Origin: JAVBWI01 sp036677445
GTDB lineage: Bacteria > Bacillota > Clostridia > Christensenellales > CAG-138
Assembly: GCA_036677445.1 (NCBI GenBank)
Contig: JAVBWI010000006.1
Location: 434,001 to 498,000 of the forward strand
Reading direction: 5' to 3'
DNA: 64,000 nucleotides
The notes under the pieces: generated by a model
Told to the model about the DNA's origin: nothing
The model's input: the letters and a program-made list of their open reading frames with translations, nothing else
The model's database searches: none
Shown: in pieces, positions 17,716 through 25,216 of the stretch
Position numbering within the stretch: the stretch's first letter is position 1
Layout of the letters: the number at the start of each line of letters is the position of its first letter
Made by a program: the position numbers and the translations under genes

Positions 17716-18693
17716 ATGGATGAGAATAAAAGGGCATTCAACATTTCTGCGCTGAACAGGGATACAAAGCAGAATATAATCATATTCGGAATACTGATTG
17801 TTACTTTGGCGGTCTTCTCCATTATGAACCCTACGTTCCTTACATATAACAATCTGCACAGCGTTCTGCTTACGGCCGTACCCGTCGCGCTCATTGCCAT
17901 AGGCGAATGCATTTGCATCATGGGCGGTTACTTTGATATGTCGGTCGGCATGGTGGCGTCCTTTGGCGGTCTGTTTGCCGCAACCATGATGAAAGCGGGC
18001 CAGCCGGTCGTTGCAGCAATCGGCGTGGGCTTGTTGGTGGGTTTGCTTTCGGGCTTTATAGCGGGCATGAGCGTTTCCCGGCTGAACATGAACGCGTTTA
18101 TTACCACGTTCGCTATGCTGCAAGCCTACCGGGGTCTGATATTTATCTGGACCGAAGGCCTGCCGCAGCCGCTGATGGGGCCTGAATACATCCCGTTCAC
18201 CGCCATCGGTCAGACAAAGATATTCGGAGGCAATTTACAGTTACCGATACTCATTATGATCTGTATCTACATCATAATGGCGCTGGTCATGAAATATACC
18301 CGGATAGGCCGCTCGGTCTATTTGATAGGCAACAACGCAAAAGCCGCGCATATTTGCGGCGTACGCGTAAAAAACATACAGCTGAGTATGTTTATGATCA
18401 CGGGCGTTCTTTCTGCGATAGCAGGCATGCTGCTTTCTATGCGTACCGGTTCCTCGCAGCCGTTCGTAGGCGAGATGTACGCTATGGAGGGCATCGCGGC
18501 CACCATCGTCGGGGGTACATCCATGGCAGGCGGCAAGGGCAACCTTGGCATGACGTTTGTGGGCGTCGTCATCGTTTACCTGATTAAAAACGGCCTGATC
18601 ATGGTCGGCCTGCCGGACTTTTATCAGTACATCGCGGTGGGCCTGATATTGTTCCTTTCCGTGCTCGCGCAAACACAGAAAACAAAGAAGTAG
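17716..18693 (+). CDS. Sugar ABC transporter permease (second)
   Basis: This 325-residue RbsC-type permease shares the block layout of its neighbour: AVPVALIAIGECICIMGGYFDMSVG, then GNNAKAAHICGVRV, and TIVGGTSMAGGKGNLGMTFVG. The ATG at 17716 has AAAGGAT upstream; the longer frame starting at 17647 lies inside the previous gene and is rejected. Two different permease genes, rather than one encoding a homodimer, are less common in ribose-type importers. Confidence 0.92.
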   Translation: MDENKRAFNISALNRDTKQNIIIFGILIVTLAVFSIMNPTFLTYNNLHSVLLTAVPVALIAIGECICIMGGYFDMSVGMVASFGGLFAATMMKAGQPVVAAIGVGLLVGLLSGFIAGMSVSRLNMNAFITTFAMLQAYRGLIFIWTEGLPQPLMGPEYIPFTAIGQTKIFGGNLQLPILIMICIYIIMALVMKYTRIGRSVYLIGNNAKAAHICGVRVKNIQLSMFMITGVLSAIAGMLLSMRTGSSQPFVGEMYAMEGIAATIVGGTSMAGGKGNLGMTFVGVVIVYLIKNGLIMVGLPDFYQYIAVGLILFLSVLAQTQKTKK

Positions 18694-18747
18694 AAAACAT
18701 ACCGCACAAGCGATTGCTTGTCCTAACCTAATCGAAACAGATACGGC

Positions 18748-18776
18748 AAGCCCCGCGCTCTCATCAGCGCGGGGCT
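18748..18776. terminator. Strong hairpin between convergent operons
   Basis: A 12-bp GC-rich stem (AAGCCCCGCGCT with AGCGCGGGGCTT) sits between the importer operon and the convergent amidohydrolase gene. T runs are poor on both sides, so it may act in both directions with reduced efficiency. Confidence 0.6.
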
Positions 18777-18804
18777 TAAAAATACGGCGATGGACCATAT
18801 ACTC

Positions 18805-19611
18805 TTAATCATTCCAGCCCATTACTTTTGCAAAATTGTAGTACAGTATGCTGCGTTTTTGATCGTCCGCAAGGTCGCTCAGGAGCACGCGCCCCATAAT
18901 AATGCGCGGATCGTTGAATGTCTGATCCGTGCTGAATATGAATTTTTCAAGCGGCGCCTTTTTCACCAGTTCCTCAATCCAGATCTCGGAATACAAGGAG
19001 CCGTTGATATCCAGATACACATTGGGGTACTCATTCGCAAGCGCGATGGAGGAATAGCATCCTTTCCGGGTGCCGCCCATGTGCCCCAGCAGCAGCTTCA
19101 GGGTGGGAAACCGCTTGAGTACCATAGCAAAGTTTGCAGGATCGTTTTCCGGTTCGGTTTGCCACGTGTGGCAAAGTATGAGTATGTCATGCTTGACGGC
19201 ATATTCATACAGCGCGTCGAAGCTGCCATCCTGAATATACGCATGGTCGTCGCGCGGATGTATTTTTACGCCTATGAAGTTTTTATGATCCTTGTAGCGT
19301 TCAATACAGGATAAGGATTCCCGCACATGGTGGGCGCTAAAGAATATGTACGCGAAGACCTCCTTAGGGAAACGTTCGCAGTATTCCATGATCTGCTCGT
19401 TACCGCCGACAGTCTGGCCGCCCAGCGCTTTCAGGCTGCTGGCGGCGATGGCCTGAATGCCGATTTTGCCGCTTAACTGCAGGCTCTTAGCAATGGGCAA
19501 TGTGTAAAGGAATGCGCTGCTGTATTCTCCTTCGCCCAAATGCGCGTGCGCGTCAAAAACCTTAAGATCGCCGGGTATGATGCCCTGCAAAGCGCTTTCT
19601 TTGAGTGTCAT
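18805..19611 (-). CDS. Amidohydrolase-family metal-dependent hydrolase (first)
   Basis: The 268-residue protein has the amidohydrolase-2 TIM-barrel pattern. DAHAHLG near residue 20 gives the N-terminal metal-binding His-x-His, GVKIHPR and ILCHTW carry further histidines, LLLGHMGG follows, and IFSTDQTF gives the terminal Asp. Substrates in this group include lactones, carboxylates and amides. It begins 2 bases after the neighbouring paralogue ends, so the pair is one transcript. It could open or hydrolyse an intermediate of the sugar pathway. Confidence 0.82.
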   Translation of the reverse strand: MTLKESALQGIIPGDLKVFDAHAHLGEGEYSSAFLYTLPIAKSLQLSGKIGIQAIAASSLKALGGQTVGGNEQIMEYCERFPKEVFAYIFFSAHHVRESLSCIERYKDHKNFIGVKIHPRDDHAYIQDGSFDALYEYAVKHDILILCHTWQTEPENDPANFAMVLKRFPTLKLLLGHMGGTRKGCYSSIALANEYPNVYLDINGSLYSEIWIEELVKKAPLEKFIFSTDQTFNDPRIIMGRVLLSDLADDQKRSILYYNFAKVMGWND

Positions 19612-19612
19612 A

Positions 19613-20353
19613 TCAGTTTCTCCCCTTTATCACGCGATCATAATTGCCGTACGCGATAAGCTGCTTTTGTTCTTCCGACAGCTCGCAGTAAAGCACCTGG
19701 AATAGTTTGTCGTATGGCTCTTTTTCGGGCATGTATGTCCCGAAGAACAGACGCTCCGCGCCAATCAGGTTTGCGATATTCTCAATGCCGTAATATTCTA
19801 TAACATTGGAAATATCCAGCATCACGCTGGGGAACCGCTTAAAAAACTGCATATACTGGCGATTGAGCCACTGCGTGGTGTTGGTCAGAAACAACCTGAG
19901 GTTCGGATGCTTCTGCATGGTTTCCGCAAGCTCCTTCATCTCCGCTTCCTGCAGCGAAACGAACAGCGGCGTCCCCGATTCTTCCAGATACGCAAACATC
20001 CAATCGAACACCCAATCCAGAAAAGGGCTGGCGTCCGGAACGGGCGCGACGCGAAACATGGCATGATTATTGTCCATCAGCGCGGCCAGTTCGGATTTGG
20101 TGTAGCTTTCCTGCTCGTAAGCCGGGGGAAGCAGGTGCAGCAGCGGCAGCGTATCGCCGCGTGATGCTGCGGCATAATCCAGCGTGACTTGATTCATCCG
20201 GCGGATACTGCCCCCACCCTTTGTCATATTGAAAATCACGCGCTCTACAATACCGTTTTTTACCTGGTTTGCGATTACCTCTTCATAGGACGATACATAG
20301 AGATCGTCCTTATGCGCCGTGTAAAACCCGCAGTTTATATCCTTAAATACCAT
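19613..20353 (-). CDS. Amidohydrolase-like protein (second), ligands partly lost
   Basis: This 246-residue protein is a diverged relative of the gene that follows it. The N-terminal motif reads INCGFYTAHK in place of the usual DxHxH, and the His-rich second strand is not evident. LRLFLTNTTQWLNR and VMLDISNVIEYYG match the later barrel strands. It may be an inactive partner or act without the usual metal centre. The start at 20353 has AGGAGG; the longer frame to 20542 runs through the promoter and is rejected. Confidence 0.65.
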   Translation of the reverse strand: MVFKDINCGFYTAHKDDLYVSSYEEVIANQVKNGIVERVIFNMTKGGGSIRRMNQVTLDYAAASRGDTLPLLHLLPPAYEQESYTKSELAALMDNNHAMFRVAPVPDASPFLDWVFDWMFAYLEESGTPLFVSLQEAEMKELAETMQKHPNLRLFLTNTTQWLNRQYMQFFKRFPSVMLDISNVIEYYGIENIANLIGAERLFFGTYMPEKEPYDKLFQVLYCELSEEQKQLIAYGNYDRVIKGRN

Positions 20354-20527
20354 GCCCGCACCGCCTCCTGTAGTATGGATTTGCCGATTTTCGGCGAGAA
20401 GTCTCATATCAACCGTATCATAAAACGTTTTTAAATCGTAAACGAATGCCGTAGCCAATATGGACAGCGCGGGTAAAACTGCCCAAAACACAATATCTAT
20501 GGAATACTCTAAATTGCGGCCACATAA

Positions 20528-20556
20528 AGTGTATTCGTGCACAAGGCAATTGTCAA
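20528..20556 (-). promoter_or_regulatory. Promoter of the amidohydrolase pair
   Basis: On the minus strand a perfect TTGACA (20556-20551) is followed after 17 bases by TACACT (20533-20528). It lies 175 bases upstream of the chosen start. Confidence 0.6.
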
Positions 20557-20608
20557 TGAATTTTATTAAAACGTGTTATAATTAAATCATATATGGAGTT
20601 TTGCATAG

Positions 20609-21787
20609 TCAGGTCAGTTCGTTCTGCGCTTTCCATGCCGATTGCGCAAGCAGTACGGCGGCCGCAACCGGCGCTTGCTCATCCGCATGGAAAGCGGGGT
20701 TATGCAAGGCCTTGTATTCCCGTCCTTGTGTCCCGACGCCAAGGTAATAGAAAAATATCGGAGTACGCTTTGCGTACTCGGCAAAGTCCTCCGAGAGCAT
20801 TTCAATGCCCGGCTCCACAATATTGCCTTCACCAAAGGCCGCCATTGCGCTGTGCCATGCAATTTCCGTTAAAGCAGGATCGTTTACCAGCATAGGCACA
20901 TGGGAAAGGAACTCCGTCCGAGCGCTGCAGCCGTAGGCCCCGGCGACGCCGCCTGCGATTTCCGCTATTCTTGCCGTCGCTACTTCACGGGCATGCTCGG
21001 AGCAGCTTCTCATGCTGCCCAGCATGGTAAGTTCATCCGGTACAATATTGTCAGCAGTGCCGGCGTGAATCGAACAAACAGACAAAACAATTGCTTCCTG
21101 CGGTTTAACATTCCTGCTGACAATGCTCTGCAGCGCGGAAACCACAGCCGCGCCCGCCACTATGGGATCAGCGGTATCCTGCGGCATGGAAGCGTGGCCT
21201 CCCGTACCTTGGATGCGGATGGAGAAACTATCCTTGGCCGACATCAGGGCGCCTGCCCTGACGCCAACATGGCCGATTTGGATATCCGGACGCACATGCA
21301 GGCCGAACATGGCATGTATCTTCATTTGCTCAAACAGGCCCGATTCTATTACCCGGCCGGCGCCTTCTATCGTCTCTTCGGCAGGCTGAAATACAAACAC
21401 CACGCTGCCGCGCATGCGGTCCTGACAGCGCTTGAGCAGCATCGCCGCGCCCAGCAGGCCCGCCGTATGCACGTCATGGCCACACGCATGCATCTTGCCC
21501 GCCTCCAAAGAGCTGTCTTCATCGCCGGTGCATTCCGTCACGGGCAGCGCGTCGATATCCGCGCGCAGCGCAATCACAGGCCCCGGACTGGCTCCGCGCA
21601 GCAGCCCTATAACGCCTGTTTCCAAGCCGAGTTCCAGTATTTCAATGCCGATGTTCATCAGCCAATTCCTGATATACCCTGTGGTCCTGTATTCCTGCAT
21701 GCTTACTTCCGGGTGCATATGCAGGTCCGATTTGATGGACTTTAGAATATCGCCGTATGTTTCCCTGCATTCTTGAATTTCGAACAT
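20609..21787 (-). CDS. M20-family amidohydrolase (amino-acylase/carboxypeptidase type)
   Basis: The 392-residue enzyme belongs to the M20D group that cleaves N-acyl amino acids and similar amides using two metals. HMHPEVS near residue 24, ALRADIDALPV, MHACGHDVHTAG and FQPAEET are present in the expected order and hold the metal ligands and catalytic Glu. GGHASMPQDTADPI marks the dimerisation/lid region. It could remove an acyl or amino-acid group from the imported substrate. Its leader is long (about 170 bases) and contains a perfect palindrome at 21828-21842. Confidence 0.92.
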   Translation of the reverse strand: MFEIQECRETYGDILKSIKSDLHMHPEVSMQEYRTTGYIRNWLMNIGIEILELGLETGVIGLLRGASPGPVIALRADIDALPVTECTGDEDSSLEAGKMHACGHDVHTAGLLGAAMLLKRCQDRMRGSVVFVFQPAEETIEGAGRVIESGLFEQMKIHAMFGLHVRPDIQIGHVGVRAGALMSAKDSFSIRIQGTGGHASMPQDTADPIVAGAAVVSALQSIVSRNVKPQEAIVLSVCSIHAGTADNIVPDELTMLGSMRSCSEHAREVATARIAEIAGGVAGAYGCSARTEFLSHVPMLVNDPALTEIAWHSAMAAFGEGNIVEPGIEMLSEDFAEYAKRTPIFFYYLGVGTQGREYKALHNPAFHADEQAPVAAAVLLAQSAWKAQNELT

Positions 21788-21827
21788 AGTACCCTCCCCA
21801 AATCCTGGCGGTTGAATTTCGCCGCCT

Positions 21828-21842
21828 ACTAAATCGTTTAGT
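21828..21842. promoter_or_regulatory. Perfect 15-bp palindrome, candidate operator
   Basis: ACTAAA-TCG-TTTAGT is a perfect dyad in the leader of the M20 gene. Its right half repeats at 13665-13673 before the importer. The form fits a LacI- or GntR-type repressor; no such intact gene is in the window. Confidence 0.5.
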
Positions 21843-21962
21843 TTCCGGGATGCAAGCCGGTTCAGATTACGGCATGCTCTACGTGTTGTATATAATTCGC
21901 GGAAATACTCCTATTTTCGGTATAATTCTACGTCCACACGCGTATGAAACCCGTATAAATAC

Positions 21963-21990
21963 AGTATAACACGATATACGCTATTGACAA
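21963..21990 (-). promoter_or_regulatory. Promoter of the M20 gene
   Basis: TTGTCA (21990-21985) and TATACT (21968-21963) on the minus strand are 16 bases apart. The -35 box overlaps that of the divergent promoter. Confidence 0.6.
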
Positions 21991-22011
21991 ATACTAATTC
22001 CGTTTTATAAT
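21984..22011 (+). promoter_or_regulatory. Promoter of the second PIG-L gene
   Basis: TTGACA (21984-21989) and TATAAT (22006-22011) are perfect and 16 bases apart. A dyad GTTTTATA-ATTA-TATAAAAC at 22002-22021 covers the -10 box and is a plausible operator. Confidence 0.8.
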
Positions 22012-22046
22012 TATATAAAACAATTTAGTTTTGGGAGGATAAGCTT

Positions 22047-22751
22047 GTGAACATTCTTGCACTTGGCGCTCATCCCGACGATATTGAATTTCTTTGCGCG
22101 GGAACACTTCTGAAGTATAAAGACCAGGGACATAAAATTTTTATCGCGCTAACCACAAGCGGAAACACCGGTTCCAACGCTATTGCCACCAAGGAAGAAC
22201 TCGCAGCGACCCGTGAAAAAGAACAGTTGGAGGCCGCCAAGGCATACGACGCGGAAGTCCGTTTCCTTCGTTTTGACGATGAAGGGCTGCAGGATACACC
22301 GGAAACCCGCCGCGCGGTTCTTACGGCAATCCGCTGGGCAAATCCGGATGTTATTTTGACCAATCCGCCATGGGATCCAAGCACCGATCACGGTATGACC
22401 GGCAAGCTTGTCACTGAAGTACTGTTATCTGTCGGCGGAAACCTGCACCCCGCCGATCTCCCCCCTATCGATAAGGCTCCTTCCGTATTCTTCTGGGATA
22501 TCCCGGCGGGTATGGGTTTTGAACCCGGCGCATATGTGGATATTTCAGACTATATAGATCGGAAGATCGAAGCGCTAAAAAAGCATGAATGCCAGTTTGC
22601 CTGGATGAACACGTTCATGGTGGATGATTTTACAGACTATTGTAAGGTGCTGGCCAGATTCCGCGGCATTCAGTACGGCTGCAAATACGCAGAAGGGTTT
22701 ATCGCCCATAAAATTCTCGGTTTCTGCGCGGATTACCGCCTGCTGCCGTAA
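22047..22751 (+). CDS. PIG-L/LmbE-family deacetylase (second copy)
   Basis: The 234-residue protein is a paralogue of the gene at 12499 and starts with the same NILALGAHPDDIEF zinc motif. The later TNPPWDPSTDH carries the third ligand histidine. The initiation codon is GTG at 22047, placed after GGGAGGAT. Both copies lie in the same catabolic locus under strong promoters, so they probably act on related N-acyl substrates, or one acts on a conjugate and one on the free sugar. Confidence 0.88.
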   Translation: MNILALGAHPDDIEFLCAGTLLKYKDQGHKIFIALTTSGNTGSNAIATKEELAATREKEQLEAAKAYDAEVRFLRFDDEGLQDTPETRRAVLTAIRWANPDVILTNPPWDPSTDHGMTGKLVTEVLLSVGGNLHPADLPPIDKAPSVFFWDIPAGMGFEPGAYVDISDYIDRKIEALKKHECQFAWMNTFMVDDFTDYCKVLARFRGIQYGCKYAEGFIAHKILGFCADYRLLP

Positions 22752-22830
22752 ATGCTTCTCTCCGCCTTCGCTCCGGAGTATTAGAGAAATTTCTAATCGT
22801 CATGACTTACCTCGCTGTTTGTGTATAGTT

Positions 22831-22879
22831 GAAAGTCGCGGCCGATAACGGCTCCTGCAGCCGCTCGGTCGCGACTTTC
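22831..22879. repeat. Long imperfect hairpin
   Basis: GAAAGTCGCG and CGCGACTTTC (22831-22840 / 22870-22879) pair, then CCGA with TCGG, then CGGCT with AGCCG around a 5-base loop. No T run follows. It lies between the PIG-L gene and the transporter. Confidence 0.55.
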
Positions 22880-22984
22880 GGTATAAAACACGCTACCCAG
22901 CTTTGCGCAAAGCCACAGCCACAATGGATTTATTGTATGCAAAAGTCCGCGCATACGCATTAGAAAGAACGGTAGGAGGCTCAT

Positions 22985-23854
22985 GTGAGTATTTCTCTGC
23001 TATTGGCCTTTGTCGCGCTGATCATGATCACTGTCAATGACATAATCTATGGGCGTTTCTCAAGCAAAGCGGATATGGGCGGCATATTAAGCTTTTATGT
23101 CGTATCTTCCGCGGTTTCTTTTGTTTTCGTGTTTGTTGCATTTGAATGCAGGGCGATAGGCAGCACAAGCGCCTTTACGCTGCCGAATACAAAGGAGCTC
23201 TTGTACGGCTCCATATTTGGGGTTTTCGCCTCATTTGGATATATACTGTATTTTTTGAGCTTCTCCAACGCGGAGAGCATTTCCTCATCGGTAACAATAT
23301 TCAGGCTGAATCTCGTTCCCAGCGTTATGCTTTCCATTCTTTTTCTGGGTGAGCAGCCCACGATTCCGGTATGCATCGCAATCGGCATTGGCGTATTGGC
23401 AATTTTGCTTATGCGCGAAAAGGATGGATCTAAGATACGGAACAAGAACTTACTTATGGCTTTGGGCGCCTGTTTTTCCGCCGCCTGCCTGAATGTATTG
23501 AATAAAGCGGCCATGAGCGGGGGCGGCGTCACTTCCATTGGTCTTTTTTTGGTAAGAAGTACCGTCGTTGCTATATTTTCCGTATTGTTTTTTTTGATTT
23601 CCAAAAAGAAATTTTGCCCGGCAAAAAGGATGATCAAATTAGCGATATTTTCCGGCATATTGATCTCTTCGGAAGTGATTATCGTGATGGAAGCGCTCAA
23701 AGACGGCCTGGTCAGCGTTATCATTCCCATCACGCAGTTATCCTTTGTGTTTGTCACCATTTATTCCGCCGTTTTTGCGAAGCAGCATTTAACTTTTCGA
23801 AAAACTGCGGCCGTCATTGCCGCCGTTGCCGCCGTTCTTATTATTTCTATATAA
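22985..23854 (+). CDS. DMT-superfamily (EamA-like) transporter
   Basis: The 289-residue protein has about ten hydrophobic segments arranged as two EamA halves, typical of drug/metabolite exporters. FGYILYFLSFSNAESISSS ends the fourth helix region, and SVIIPITQLSFVFVTIYSAVF is the equivalent in the second half. It starts with GTG at 22985; an ATG two bases earlier is out of frame and stops at once. AGGAGG is well placed. The substrate is unknown. Confidence 0.8.
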   Translation: MSISLLLAFVALIMITVNDIIYGRFSSKADMGGILSFYVVSSAVSFVFVFVAFECRAIGSTSAFTLPNTKELLYGSIFGVFASFGYILYFLSFSNAESISSSVTIFRLNLVPSVMLSILFLGEQPTIPVCIAIGIGVLAILLMREKDGSKIRNKNLLMALGACFSAACLNVLNKAAMSGGGVTSIGLFLVRSTVVAIFSVLFFLISKKKFCPAKRMIKLAIFSGILISSEVIIVMEALKDGLVSVIIPITQLSFVFVTIYSAVFAKQHLTFRKTAAVIAAVAAVLIISI

Positions 23855-23865
23855 ACAGGTCCGTA

Positions 23866-25206
23866 CTATTCCTGCCACCTTTGCGTGTAAGAGCAGCTTC
23901 CCGATCTTTCCGTTATGTTCCACTGATACCTGTGAAAAAAGTAGCTCAGCGTTCCCGAGATAATGAAAAATATGCTAAGGAATCGGTAGCTGATCAATTG
24001 GAAAGGAATAAACCAGCCTATTCGCATATAGTCCTTTCTTGAAAAATAGAACGCATTACGGGCTGCCAGCTTAACGGCGATGATGCTTTCGGCAACGCCT
24101 AAGAAAAAATCCGATACCGTAAAAATGAGAAATACTGCAGAAACACCCTTATGCAGTATAATTGTTAGCGGAATCAGAAATACAATCAACGAAGTCAGCG
24201 TACCGAGCATAAAGCCATCCAGCAGAAAGAACATGGAAACGCCCATTCTGAATTTCCTGAACATCTTCCATCCGTGTTCAAACAGGCAATCAATAAATGC
24301 TTTTTGCCAGCGTATTCTTTGTTTTACAAGGCTTCTGAGTCCTTCGGGGCACTCGGTATAACAGATGCTATCAGGAACAAAGCACATTGCATCTAAATGG
24401 TTTATTGATTTTATATACTGATGGATTTTGAGTGTAATATCCATATCCTCGCCGACGGTCCTACGATATCCGTGGATCTTTATCAGCATTTCCCTTCTGA
24501 ATGCGCCATAAGCGCCCGAAATTACTATCATAGAACCGAAAATAGACTGTGTGAATTTGTGCATATAAAAAGCGACCATGTATTGAAGCACCTGATACCG
24601 GATTGTATTTTTTATTTTGAATGAAAGTGCCGTTTCCGAACCCTGGCAATTAATGCTTTGTATGATATGCACGGTGCCTCCTGCGGCAACGATATTCTCT
24701 TTTTGAAATACCTTGTTCATTATGCTGATCGCGTCGTACTTCAGCATGCAGTCGGCATCCAAAGTCACGATGATATCCTCACTGCAGCAAGAAATACCCG
24801 CGTTTAGTGCATCCGCTTTACCGCCGTTGATTTTATCGATTACGTAAATGTTCGGATACCTAACAGATACGAATAACGAAAGAATTTCCTCATATTTGAG
24901 GCTCATATCTTTTCTGATTGTTGTTGGAGCGAGGTCTAAAAAGCTTTTTAATACATCCAATGTGCTATCACTGGAACCGTCATTAATGATGTATATTTTG
25001 CAATACGGGTAATTTTGAGCAATTAAAGATTTAATGCAATTAATAATTACATTTTCTTCATTATAAGCAGGCACCAATATCGCAAAGTTGTTTTGGCGGG
25101 TTTCCTTATTGATTGTATACGGCTTCTTTCCTTTTAAAGGGAAATAAATATAGAGGAATTTAAAAACGAGATATATTATAAGCAATATCATTCCAAAATG
25201 AAACAT
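23866..25206 (-). CDS. Processive GT2 glycosyltransferase (PgaC/hyaluronan-synthase-like)
   Basis: The 446-residue membrane protein polymerises an activated sugar and probably extrudes the chain. After an N-terminal helix it has FAILVPAYNEENVI, NDGSSD (Asp76), LDADC (Asp150, Asp152), GEDMD (Glu253-Asp254) and QRIRW (296-300), the D-D-D-QxxRW set of processive GT2 enzymes. Three or four C-terminal helices follow. It is downstream of, and 10 bases from, a secreted deacetylase-hydrolase gene. The product could be a beta-glucan- or N-acetylglucosamine-type polymer. Confidence 0.88.
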   Translation of the reverse strand: MFHFGMILLIIYLVFKFLYIYFPLKGKKPYTINKETRQNNFAILVPAYNEENVIINCIKSLIAQNYPYCKIYIINDGSSDSTLDVLKSFLDLAPTTIRKDMSLKYEEILSLFVSVRYPNIYVIDKINGGKADALNAGISCCSEDIIVTLDADCMLKYDAISIMNKVFQKENIVAAGGTVHIIQSINCQGSETALSFKIKNTIRYQVLQYMVAFYMHKFTQSIFGSMIVISGAYGAFRREMLIKIHGYRRTVGEDMDITLKIHQYIKSINHLDAMCFVPDSICYTECPEGLRSLVKQRIRWQKAFIDCLFEHGWKMFRKFRMGVSMFFLLDGFMLGTLTSLIVFLIPLTIILHKGVSAVFLIFTVSDFFLGVAESIIAVKLAARNAFYFSRKDYMRIGWFIPFQLISYRFLSIFFIISGTLSYFFHRYQWNITERSGSCSYTQRWQE

Positions 25207-25216
25207 AATCCAAACC

